From contig NZ_CP155559.1 of NCBI RefSeq assembly GCF_022095615.2, positions 865,501-929,500 of the forward strand: a DNA stretch of 64,000 nt, in the 5' to 3' direction. Positions 1 to 8,111 of this stretch are shown here, one piece after another; the first letter of the stretch is position 1; each line of letters opens with the position of its first letter. The notes below the pieces were generated by a model, which was not told the DNA's origin, made no database searches, and saw nothing but the letters and a program-made list of their open reading frames with translations. Source of the stretch: Bacillus thuringiensis (lineage in GTDB: Bacteria > Bacillota > Bacilli > Bacillales > Bacillaceae_G). The position numbers and the translations under genes are program-made.

Positions 1-467
1 GTTTCTTCTTTAAACGATTGGAATGGGAATGAATAGACTGATGTTTCTTCTGTTACAATTAGTTTTTGATTCGAGAGTTTATGAATCTCTTGTACTTCTA
101 AACTATGATCTTCCTTATTAACCCAGCCAGAACCAAATGTAGTTTGTATATAATATGCATTCTCTTTTTTCTTCGTTGCTTTTACTACTGGTTCAGCAAT
201 TTCAATATTTGATTTGGTCTTTAAGTCGTTTGAATCGTATAGTGGAAGTTTTGTTGATAAATGGAGAAGATATTCACCCGAGATTTCAAGGTCGTTTTCT
301 TCGTCATGTCTATGCTGTTTTGCATGTTCTTCAATGCTTTTTAACGCTTGTTCATCAATAGACAATTTCGCAGTTTTCTCTATATTTTCTGCGAATGAAT
401 GGGTAGGTGCTATAAATGTTTGTAATGCCAAAGATATTGCTAAAATGTTGTAAAACTTTTTTTTCAT
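1..467 (-). CDS. Secreted protein of unknown function, 5' part only
   Basis: An open frame runs on the minus strand from an ATG at 467-465 to the window edge without a stop, about 155 codons. The N-terminus is a typical signal peptide: a run of lysines, a hydrophobic core, and a likely cut after HSFA near residue 23. The mature part is charged (EEHAKQHRHDEEND) and later carries a segment ending GSGWVNKED. That resembles the tail of bacterial SH3-like modules, and a comparable GFQWVDKNQ segment occurs in the SLH amidase at 33.9 kb. The protein is probably exported and may bind the cell wall, but the rest lies outside the window and I do not recognise the family. Confidence 0.6.
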   Translation of the reverse strand, partial: MKKKFYNILAISLALQTFIAPTHSFAENIEKTAKLSIDEQALKSIEEHAKQHRHDEENDLEISGEYLLHLSTKLPLYDSNDLKTKSNIEIAEPVVKATKKKENAYYIQTTFGSGWVNKEDHSLEVQEIHKLSNQKLIVTEETSVYSFPFQSFKEE

Positions 468-506
468 AGTTGTTTTAACACGTTAGATGTTGTATGCCGT
501 GTTAAT

Positions 507-681
507 ATTCCCCCTTATACATGTTTATTATCAAGTTCTAATACTGGATTATGCGTAGATTTTATTCCTCCTTATACATTTTTTATAATCAAGTTCTAAT
601 ACTTGATTATACGTAGATTTTATTCCTCCTTATACATTTTTTATAATCAAGTTCTAATACTTGATTATACGTAGATTTTAA
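507..681. repeat. Three tandem 57/58-bp repeats, each with a hairpin
   Basis: The segment beginning ATTCCTCCTTATACA occurs at 507, 564 and 622, so the period is 57 then 58 bp. Copies two and three contain a perfect 10-bp inverted repeat, ATAATCAAGT and ACTTGATTAT, around a TCTAAT loop; copy one is slightly diverged. The array lies upstream of the minus-strand gene ending at 467 and before hemZ. It could be a transcript leader element or a regulator-binding array. There are no unique spacers between copies, so it is not CRISPR. Confidence 0.85.
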
Positions 682-760
682 CAGGTGTAAACTCAGATGT
701 CTATACATATAGATGAATATACATAATGAATATTAGGTTTTTAAGAATAATGGAAAAATA

Positions 761-788
761 TAAGAAGATAAGAAGATAAGAAGATAAG
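761..788. repeat. 8-bp microsatellite (TAAGAAGA)
   Basis: Three and a half copies of TAAGAAGA lie in tandem about 75 bp upstream of hemZ. Such tracts can vary in number by slippage, and this one is close enough to lie within or near the hemZ promoter. Confidence 0.8.
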
Positions 789-861
789 GTAAAACCTTCT
801 GTATTGACCTGCAAACGCCCTTCAAGTAAACTAAAGAGAGTTTGCAAATGAAAAGGTGATA

Positions 862-2352
862 ATGTTGTTAATTTCAATTAAAACGTTACAAGATGATCGT
901 TTTTTACGTCCGCTACAAAATATTGGCGGCTTATTTTTTGAAGATAGTACGATTGGATTTGAACAAGAGGAAGCAAATCTTATCGTTGATATACACATTG
1001 AAGAGAATGTGAAAGCATCAGCTCATTTAACAGATGTTGCTACTGGAAATGTGTATGAAGAAACATTCGCAAAAGATTTATCTGCTTTCACAGATGAAAA
1101 AGAGCGTATGAAGCAAGTGAAACACGTTGTTTCTTATGTATATCTTTCTGTTCTTCAGCAGTTAACTGGACTTGAACAAAGCTGGGGCATTTTAACAGGA
1201 GTACGTCCGACGAAACTTCTTCATAAAATGCTTCAAAGTGGTATGTCAAAAGAAGAAGCACACCAAGAACTTCGTGAAAGCTATTTAATTCATGAAGAGA
1301 AAATTGAACTTCTTCAGCGTATTGTGGATTGCCAATTAGCGGTAGTTCCGGATTTATACCGTTTGAAAGAAGAAGTAAGTATTTATATCGGTATTCCATT
1401 CTGCCCAACAAAATGTGCATATTGTACATTCCCAGCGTATGCAATTAACGGACGCCAAGGCTCTGTTGATTCATTCTTAGGTGGTTTACATTATGAAGTT
1501 CGTGAAATTGGTAAGTTTTTAAAAGAAAAAGGTGTAACAGTTACGACGATTTATTACGGCGGCGGTACACCGACAAGTATTACAGCAGAAGAGATGGATA
1601 TGCTGTATGAAGAAATGTATGAAGCGTTCCCAGATGTGAAAAATGTGCGTGAAGTAACAGTTGAGGCAGGTCGCCCCGATACAATTACGCCAGCTAAGCT
1701 AGAAGTGTTAAATAAATGGAATATTGACCGTATTAGTATTAATCCGCAGTCATACCATCAAGAGACATTAAAAGCAATTGGGCGTCATCATACTGTAGAA
1801 GAAACAATTGAGAAGTATCACTTAGCTCGTGAAATGGGAATGAACAATATTAATATGGACTTAATTATTGGTCTTCCTGGTGAAGGGCTAGATATCTTCA
1901 AGCACACGTTAGATGAAACAGAAAAGTTAATGCCAGAATCATTAACAGTTCATACGTTATCATTTAAACGTGCTTCTGAAATGACGCAAAACAAACGTAA
2001 ATATAAAGTAGCAGGTCGCGAAGAAATTACAGCGATGATGCATGAAGCAGAAGAGTGGACGCAAAAGCATAATTACGTACCATATTACCTATATCGTCAA
2101 AAGAATATTTTAGGTAACTTAGAGAACGTTGGTTATGCAATGCCGACGCAAGAAAGTATTTATAACATTGTTATTATGGAAGAAGTTCAATCGATTATCG
2201 GACTTGGCTGTGGTGCATCAAGTAAATTTGTTCATCCGAAGACAGGTGCAATTACGCACTTCGCAAATCCGAAAGATCCAAAATCATATAACGATGGCTT
2301 CGTAAAATATACAGAAGATAAACTGAAAATTTTAGAAGAGCTATTTGTATAA
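862..2352 (+). CDS. hemZ: HemZ, oxygen-independent coproporphyrinogen III oxidase-like radical SAM protein
   Basis: HemZ-type radical SAM enzyme of the oxygen-independent coproporphyrinogen oxidase family, linked to anaerobic haem synthesis in Bacillus. The [4Fe-4S]/SAM motif is clear: FCPTKCAYC gives cysteines 181, 185 and 188. It is followed by the glycine-rich YYGGGTP SAM-binding segment and a HemN-like C-terminal part (LGCGASSKF). A roughly 170-residue N-terminal extension before the radical SAM core is characteristic of HemZ rather than HemN, and the length of 496 residues fits. I prefer ATG 862 because AAAAGG lies at the right distance; a GTG six bases upstream (856) is the alternative. 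The gene is single, with its own terminator. Confidence 0.93.
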   Translation: MLLISIKTLQDDRFLRPLQNIGGLFFEDSTIGFEQEEANLIVDIHIEENVKASAHLTDVATGNVYEETFAKDLSAFTDEKERMKQVKHVVSYVYLSVLQQLTGLEQSWGILTGVRPTKLLHKMLQSGMSKEEAHQELRESYLIHEEKIELLQRIVDCQLAVVPDLYRLKEEVSIYIGIPFCPTKCAYCTFPAYAINGRQGSVDSFLGGLHYEVREIGKFLKEKGVTVTTIYYGGGTPTSITAEEMDMLYEEMYEAFPDVKNVREVTVEAGRPDTITPAKLEVLNKWNIDRISINPQSYHQETLKAIGRHHTVEETIEKYHLAREMGMNNINMDLIIGLPGEGLDIFKHTLDETEKLMPESLTVHTLSFKRASEMTQNKRKYKVAGREEITAMMHEAEEWTQKHNYVPYYLYRQKNILGNLENVGYAMPTQESIYNIVIMEEVQSIIGLGCGASSKFVHPKTGAITHFANPKDPKSYNDGFVKYTEDKLKILEELFV

Positions 2353-2358
2353 GAAGAA

Positions 2359-2392
2359 AGAGGTTGTTCCGATTTGGAATAGCCTCTTTTTT
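2359..2392 (+). terminator. Rho-independent terminator of hemZ
   Basis: A 12-bp stem with wobble pairs (AGAGGTTGTTCC and GGAATAGCCTCT) is followed by a T run just after the hemZ stop. Confidence 0.85.
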
Positions 2393-2545
2393 ATTCCGCT
2401 ATTTGTGGGAGTTGTGCTGCCCGTAAATGCCTGATCGGTGAGGGCTGATTAAAGTTGCGCTTTATCATATCAGTTTTTGTCGGTAAGTCGATATATTCGA
2501 TAAATCGCCAATATAATTTCACTTACCGATAAGCGGCACTGTTTG
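2391..2545. repeat. bcr1-like dispersed repeat, copy A
   Basis: This stretch begins TTATTCCGCTATTTG and contains CTGATTAAAGTTGCGCTTTAT, whose reverse complement aligns with the repeats at 24375-24465 and 47302-47357. Further in, a 9-bp inverted repeat (TCGGTAAGT at 2480-2488, ACTTACCGA at 2521-2529) gives it a folded core. The roughly 155-bp extent agrees with the length I remember for bcr1, a mobile repeat specific to the B. cereus group. The right boundary is my estimate. Confidence 0.6.
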
Positions 2546-2655
2546 TAAAACTATGTCGATAATAATCAGAAAAATTAGTCAAATCATTAGAGGACAATGT
2601 CTACTTATGGACGAAATGATAGATTTATGAAAGAGAAAAGGGGGAAATTGTTGGC

Positions 2656-4212
2656 ATGTACATGACGATAGGGAGAATATTTGATTTAGCGGTTGGTAAG
2701 TATCCGAATAAAGAGGCGTTAGTAGAGCCGGAAAAAAATATTCGCTGGACATATAAACAGTGGGATGAGCAAATAAATAAAACGGCGCAAGCTCTGTTGA
2801 AAGAAGGGGTAAGAAAGGGAGATACTGTATCTGTTTACTTATATAATTGCCGTGAATTTGTAAACGTTTACTTAGCCTGTGCGAAAATTGGGGCAATCTT
2901 TAACCCGATTAACTTCCGTTTAAAAGCAAAAGAATTATCGTATATCCTTCAAGATGCGGCCTCGAAAGTAGTAGTCTTTGAAAAAGCGGTTGAATCAACT
3001 GTTGCTATCATTGAACGAGATTTCCCAAATTCGTCTTTTTGGTATGTAGAAGACGACACACCTTCCTATGCTAGTTCTTACCATGAAAAAGTAAATGAAG
3101 CATCAGCTGAAAAAGTAGATATTGAAGTCGATGAAATGGATTATTGTTCTATGTTATATACGAGCGGTACGACTGGTCATCCGAAAGGCGTACTACATCG
3201 TCATCGTGAAATGACTGAGCATAGTATGATTTGTACGTATTTCCTTAAATATAATAGAGATAGTGCGGGGCTTGTCGTTGCACCTTTATATCATTGCGGT
3301 GAGTTAAACGCCGGAATTATACCGCGCATTCAAGTTGGCGGAAAGAATGTTATTTTACATCATTTTGATACAGAAACAGTATTACATACGATTCAAGAAG
3401 AGAAGATTACGACATTTTTTGCGGCACCAACGATGTGGAATATGTTGTTGCAAAAAGATTTAGCACAGTATGATTTAACGTCGATGAGAATTGGTATATA
3501 CGGCGGAGCTGCAATGGCACCGGCATTAGTGAAGGAATGTAAAGAACGTCTTTATATTGATCTTGTTCAAATATACGGAATGACAGAAATGGGACCAGTC
3601 GTTGCGTTTCTCGTAGAAGAGGATCAAATTACGAAAGCTGGTTCAGCGGGAACACCATGTTTTAGTCATGAAATCCGTATTGTAAAACCAAGCGAAGACG
3701 CACCAGCAGAGCCAGATGATGTATTACCTCCTTATGAAGTTGGGGAGATTATTTTGCGCGGCCCGACTATGATGGCTGGTTATCATAACCGAGAAGAAGC
3801 AAATGCAAAATCGATGTATAAAGGATGGTATCACTCTGGTGATTTAGGCTACTTTGATAAGGACGGTTATTTATTCGTTGCCGATCGCGTGGATGATATG
3901 GTGATTAGTGGCGGCGTTAATATTTATCCACGTGAAATTGAAGATTTCCTTCATAGTCATCCCGGTATATTAGATGTTGCCGTGCTTGGTGAGCCAGATG
4001 AATTATGGGGAGAACGTGTTGTGGCAGTCGTTGTAAAGAAAGATGAAACGATTACAGAAGAAGATTTGGAAATATACTGTAAAGAAAGTGATGAATTAGC
4101 AGATTATAAACGTCCGCGTCATTATTTATTTGTGGATGAACTGCCTCGTAATGCGAGTGGAAAATTACAAAAATTTGTCCTGAGAGAGTCATTGAAAGGC
4201 GCAAAACAATAG
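2656..4212 (+). CDS. AMP-forming acyl-CoA synthetase
   Basis: Member of the ANL superfamily that activates a carboxylic acid, probably a fatty acid, as an acyl-adenylate and transfers it to CoA. The P-loop-like motif YTSGTTGHPKG lies near residues 168-178, the A5 motif YGMTEMG in the middle, the A7/A8 segment GWYHSGDLG near 395 followed by VDDMVISGGVNIYP, and the catalytic A10 lysine in NASGKLQK near the C-terminus. At 518 residues it has full family length. A GGGGGAAA ribosome site precedes ATG 2656. The acid substrate cannot be told from sequence. It stands alone between terminators. Confidence 0.9.
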   Translation: MYMTIGRIFDLAVGKYPNKEALVEPEKNIRWTYKQWDEQINKTAQALLKEGVRKGDTVSVYLYNCREFVNVYLACAKIGAIFNPINFRLKAKELSYILQDAASKVVVFEKAVESTVAIIERDFPNSSFWYVEDDTPSYASSYHEKVNEASAEKVDIEVDEMDYCSMLYTSGTTGHPKGVLHRHREMTEHSMICTYFLKYNRDSAGLVVAPLYHCGELNAGIIPRIQVGGKNVILHHFDTETVLHTIQEEKITTFFAAPTMWNMLLQKDLAQYDLTSMRIGIYGGAAMAPALVKECKERLYIDLVQIYGMTEMGPVVAFLVEEDQITKAGSAGTPCFSHEIRIVKPSEDAPAEPDDVLPPYEVGEIILRGPTMMAGYHNREEANAKSMYKGWYHSGDLGYFDKDGYLFVADRVDDMVISGGVNIYPREIEDFLHSHPGILDVAVLGEPDELWGERVVAVVVKKDETITEEDLEIYCKESDELADYKRPRHYLFVDELPRNASGKLQKFVLRESLKGAKQ

Positions 4213-4236
4213 GGAGTAGAGCAGTCGTCTATACAG

Positions 4237-4279
4237 ATAAAGCTATCTTTTTTAATAAGAAAAGATAGCTTTATTTTTT
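4237..4279 (+). terminator. Strong terminator after acyl-CoA synthetase gene
   Basis: A perfect 15-bp stem (ATAAAGCTATCTTTT paired with AAAAGATAGCTTTAT) is followed by a run of eight T. Confidence 0.92.
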
Positions 4280-4734
4280 TTGAAACGATTGAAAAAACGG
4301 TATAGTTCTTCTATTGAAATCCTCTTTTATTATTATATAAAAATATTTTTTGTAGCATTACAATTTGATTATAAATGTATGTATTCCACTTTAGATAAGG
4401 ATTTTATAAAGTTTTCAGGTGAATTTTATGGATGTTTAAATAATAATTTTAGTGTAAGTGGAAGAAAGGTATTGGAGGAGAATATTTAAAGGATAAAGAT
4501 AGTCAGTCATCAGATGAACGTATGAATAAAGTGGTCATTCAGTTTATTAGGTTACTACTACAATAGTAACAAATTAACGAATGAATGAACAGTCTTGTAA
4601 TGCACTTTTATAAGGACTAATATTTATTGTTGGCTGCCCAAAAGACAAGTAAAGATAGTTTGATGCTGCAAATAATCTTTATTTTAGAGTGTGGTTTAGG
4701 GTAGAAAAATGAAGTAACCAAAGATGGAGGATTT
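4280..4734. other. Gene-free stretch, possible decayed gene
   Basis: No confident gene is visible. A 69-codon frame from a TTG at 4280 has no convincing ribosome site and AT-driven composition. On the plus strand, pieces such as LLLAAQKTSKDSL and MNKVVIQFIRLLLQ read in one frame but are broken by several stops. They faintly recall the first helices of ECF-type sigma factors, which may be chance. The last 30 bases hold the ribosome site of the adhesin gene. Confidence 0.4.
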
Positions 4735-7362
4735 ATGAGTACATATTTAAAAAGAATATCTGTAATTTGTTTTATGTTTACTGTTCTTATTGGACAAGTT
4801 TTTACGCCTATTATAGGACATGCTCAAGAATTAAACACAACAGGATTTGTTGATAGTTTTGCATTTGAAAAGACAACATTAAATTATGGGGAAAAGACTA
4901 GCATTCATGTAAACTTTAGTGAAAAGCCTGGAAAGAAGATGAAGTCTGGGGATACATTAACGTTAGCACTACCTCCAGAATTAAAGGGCTATAGTGGAAC
5001 TATCGCATTAAAAGATGAATCAGGGCGCGTTTTTGGTACGTGCCAGATTAATACAAATAATGTAGTTTGTACATTTAATGATACAGTAGAACAGCTCCAA
5101 AATATTCGAGGGAACTTTAATTTCACTGTTCAAGGTACGAATGTTGAAGCCGGAAAGACGAAAGATGTACAAACGAATTTAGGGACAGATTTAGAAAAAC
5201 AAATGGTAAGTATTACGCATCCAAAAGGAGAGGGTACAGAACCCGGGATCTTTTTCTATAAATCTGGTGATATTCAGCCAGACAAAAGTAATGAAGTGCG
5301 TTGGTTTTTAAATATAAATTTAAAGAAACAATATTTACATGACAATATCGTTTTAAAAGATACGTTACAAGAAGGACAAACGCTAAATAAAGATAGTTTT
5401 ACTATTACTATCAATAATAAAGAGTATTTGTCTCTTAAACAATTTCAAGACCGAGGTTATGGATACATTAAGCTAACTAGTGATAACTCATTTGAAGTTG
5501 TAATGTATAGACATATGGCGAACGCTACGTCGTTTACCATTTTCTATACATCAACGATTACTGATAGCGGGAAAAAGTTAAAACATCTACAGAATGACTA
5601 CAAGCTTGATTATCAAATTTTATATGAGAAACCTATTTCTGAATCTAATAGTGTAAAGGTTGAAAATATATCATTTGGCGGCGGGGCTGAAGGGGTTTTA
5701 CCTGCGAAAGGAACGTTGCAGATTGTTAAACATATTGAAGGAGACGAGAATAAGTTTATCCCAGGTGTTTCTTTTAAATTATTTGCAGAGTCAGGTCAGC
5801 AAATTGGTGATTCCTATACAACAAATCAAGACGGAATAGTTGAAGCACCAAACCTTGCTCCAGGTAATTATTACGTACAAGAAATTTCTGCTCCGAACTA
5901 TGTAGAGTTTGATTCACAAGCGAAAATTCCTTTTACAATTAAGACGGATGCTACAAACGGCATAAAGCTTATGGTTCCAAATAAGTTAAAAACTACATCA
6001 GTTACGGGAACGAAAACGTGGGAAGGCGATAAAGTAAATGATCGCCCAAAAACGATTAAAGTAGATTTACTGCAAAATGGTAAAGTCATTGCAACGAAAG
6101 AAGTTAAGGCAGCAAATGATTGGAAATATGAGTTTGGAAAGTTACCAGCAGTTGATAATGCCGGAAAAGCTTATACGTATGAAGTGAAAGAACAACCAGT
6201 ATCAGGATATCAATCGAAAGTTAAAGGATATGATATTACAAATATAAAGATACATGAAGCACCAGAAGTCGAAGGACAAGGTAAAGAAGAAGCAATAGAA
6301 GAAATGGAAGCTCCAACTAACCCGGAAGCACCAAATGTAACAGAAGAGCCGAAAGAGCTAGAGAAACCAGAAGTTACGGAGAAACCGGAAATTCATGTAA
6401 AACCAGAAGAAGAACAAGTTGAAGAAGGAACAATAGAAGAAATAAAAGAAGAAAAGCCGGAAGAACCGAAAGTAACAGAAGAGCCGAAAGAGCTAGAGAA
6501 ACCAGAAGTTACGGAGAAGCCGGAAATTCATGTAAAACCAGAAGAAGAACAAGTTGAAGAAGGAACAATAGAAGAAATAAAAGAAGAAAAGCCGGAAGAA
6601 CCGAAAGTAACAGAAGAGCCGAAAGAGCTAGAGAAACCAGAAGTTACGGAGAAGCCGGAAATTCATGTAAAACCAGAAGAAGAAAAAATTGAAGAAGAAA
6701 CAATAGAAGAAATAAAAGAAGAAAAGCCGGAAGAACCGAAAGTAACAGAAGAGCCGAAAGAGCTAGAGAAGCCAGAAGTTACGGAGAAGCCGGAAATTCA
6801 TGTAAAACCAGGAGAAGAAAAAGTTGAAGAAGAAACAATAGAAGAAATAAAAGAAGAAAAACCGGAAGAACCGAAAGTAACAGAAGAGCCGAAAGAGTTA
6901 GAGAAGCCAGAAGTTACGGAGAAACCGGAAATTCATGTAAAACCAGAAGAAGAAAAAGTTGAAGAAGAAACAATAGAAGAAATAAAAGAAGAAAAACCGG
7001 AAGAACCGAAAGTAACAGAAGAGCCGAAAGAGTTAGAGAAGCCAGAAGTTACGGAGAAACCGGAAATTCATGTAAAACCAGAAGAAGAAAAAATTGAAGA
7101 AGAAACAACAGAAGAAATAAAAGAAGAAAAACCGGAAACACCAAATGTGACAGAAGAAAAACTAGAAATACCGAACAAACTAGAGGCTCAAGATAAAGTA
7201 GAAGTACAAAACAAATCAGAAGTACCATCTAGTAAAGAAAGTAATAAGCAATCAAAATTACTTCCTCAAACAGGTGGAGCAGCAACTGAATCTATTTCTA
7301 TCCTTGCAGGTATGTTCGCATTAATTTTGGGAGCGATGATGTTTAGACGCCAAAAAAATTAA
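4735..7362 (+). CDS. Collagen-adhesin-like LPXTG surface protein
   Basis: Cell-wall-anchored MSCRAMM-type adhesin of 875 residues. The signal peptide ends near residue 30 (IIGHAQE). A collagen-binding-like region with two Ig-like folds (about 35-310) follows, then a Cna-B domain (PAKGTLQIVKHIEGDENKF onward) and a second (TSVTGTKTWEGDKVNDRPK onward). Next come six acidic EPK-rich repeats of 45 residues, and finally LPQTG with a hydrophobic stretch and RRQKN tail for sortase. In B. anthracis a collagen-binding protein (BA0871, from memory) maps shortly before the S-layer genes, and position and domain plan both agree. TGGAGG precedes ATG 4735. Confidence 0.9.
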   Translation: MSTYLKRISVICFMFTVLIGQVFTPIIGHAQELNTTGFVDSFAFEKTTLNYGEKTSIHVNFSEKPGKKMKSGDTLTLALPPELKGYSGTIALKDESGRVFGTCQINTNNVVCTFNDTVEQLQNIRGNFNFTVQGTNVEAGKTKDVQTNLGTDLEKQMVSITHPKGEGTEPGIFFYKSGDIQPDKSNEVRWFLNINLKKQYLHDNIVLKDTLQEGQTLNKDSFTITINNKEYLSLKQFQDRGYGYIKLTSDNSFEVVMYRHMANATSFTIFYTSTITDSGKKLKHLQNDYKLDYQILYEKPISESNSVKVENISFGGGAEGVLPAKGTLQIVKHIEGDENKFIPGVSFKLFAESGQQIGDSYTTNQDGIVEAPNLAPGNYYVQEISAPNYVEFDSQAKIPFTIKTDATNGIKLMVPNKLKTTSVTGTKTWEGDKVNDRPKTIKVDLLQNGKVIATKEVKAANDWKYEFGKLPAVDNAGKAYTYEVKEQPVSGYQSKVKGYDITNIKIHEAPEVEGQGKEEAIEEMEAPTNPEAPNVTEEPKELEKPEVTEKPEIHVKPEEEQVEEGTIEEIKEEKPEEPKVTEEPKELEKPEVTEKPEIHVKPEEEQVEEGTIEEIKEEKPEEPKVTEEPKELEKPEVTEKPEIHVKPEEEKIEEETIEEIKEEKPEEPKVTEEPKELEKPEVTEKPEIHVKPGEEKVEEETIEEIKEEKPEEPKVTEEPKELEKPEVTEKPEIHVKPEEEKVEEETIEEIKEEKPEEPKVTEEPKELEKPEVTEKPEIHVKPEEEKIEEETTEEIKEEKPETPNVTEEKLEIPNKLEAQDKVEVQNKSEVPSSKESNKQSKLLPQTGGAATESISILAGMFALILGAMMFRRQKN
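6337..7146 (+). repeat. Six 135-bp in-frame repeats in the adhesin stalk
   Basis: The nucleotide string beginning GTAACAGAAGAGCCG recurs at 6337, 6472, 6607, 6742, 6877 and 7012, exactly 135 bp apart, with a degraded restart at 7147. Each unit encodes 45 residues built from EEPKELEKPEVTEKP, EIHVKP and an EEIKEEKP tail. Copies differ by only a few bases, so copy number should vary between strains. Confidence 0.95.
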
Positions 7363-7414
7363 TGAATGTGAGAGCATTCATTTCTTATGTTTTTAGTTTG
7401 GGAACAGATGTATA

Positions 7415-7450
7415 GAAAAAAGCGGAGACGATAAGTCTCCGCTTTTTTTA
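7415..7450. terminator. Bidirectional terminator between convergent genes
   Basis: The stem AGCGGAGAC/GTCTCCGCT has an A run on one side and a T run on the other, so it can end both the adhesin transcript and the minus-strand gene at 7453. Confidence 0.9.
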
Positions 7451-7452
7451 TA

Positions 7453-7923
7453 TTATTTACGTGAAAATCCTTCTTCATCAAGGTATTCCGCAGCTTCTGG
7501 ATAAGAGTTGAATGTACCGTCTAAGTTTACACCAGCGTACACGTTCCACATATCATCCTCTTGAATAAGAGTTAGGATGTGGCCATCTTCGTTCTTCCAT
7601 TCTTCTTCTGCAGCAGGTTCCATTGGTGTAACAATTTCTTCTGGCTCCTGTGATAGACGTTCAATTACTTTTTCAATTAATGAACGCAGTTCTTCTTCTG
7701 AAAACTCACGGATGTTAATCATGCCTTTATCATCTGTTTTATAACCTTTAATGAAGTTTGCATATACAAAGCCGTTTCCATTTGGATGTAAGTGATAAAC
7801 AACGTTCTTTTTATCTAAACGACTTTCTTCAAAGTGAAAGTTCACGCGTTTTAATGATACGTTTTTTCTTTCTAATTCAGGGAAAGATTCAATAATCGAT
7901 AATTTTTCTTCAAAAGTTAGCAT
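7453..7923 (-). CDS. Conserved hypothetical cytoplasmic protein, 156 aa
   Basis: No family recognised. The protein is soluble and acidic, without signal or membrane segment. It starts MLTFEEKLSIIESFPEL and ends in a short compact segment (WNVYAGVNLDGTFNSYPEAA). The first half looks like an alpha/beta fold that may bind a partner; the linker around residues 90-115 is rich in Glu and Pro. AGGCAC lies a few bases upstream of ATG 7923. It is a single gene convergent with the adhesin. Confidence 0.75.
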   Translation of the reverse strand: MLTFEEKLSIIESFPELERKNVSLKRVNFHFEESRLDKKNVVYHLHPNGNGFVYANFIKGYKTDDKGMINIREFSEEELRSLIEKVIERLSQEPEEIVTPMEPAAEEEWKNEDGHILTLIQEDDMWNVYAGVNLDGTFNSYPEAAEYLDEEGFSRK

Positions 7924-8111
7924 AGTGCCTCCAAATATATAATAAAAGATTTAATTTATCTATTATAGCATAGTTATAATAGTTTCCAAAGACGCGGTAG
8001 GCACTTGCAATTGAATGCGTTTACGTCACGATACTGTAAAAAGTGGACTAACGAATATATTCTTTTAGGTGTACAATGGAACGTGGACTTAATATGAAGG
8101 TGGTTATTTAT

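Noticed and set aside
507..681. Possible CRISPR array
   Set aside because: Only three copies, placed head to tail with no variable spacers between them; no cas genes in the window.
4280..4489. 69-codon plus-strand frame starting at a TTG
   Set aside because: It begins in the T run of a terminator, has no ribosome site and no recognisable motif.
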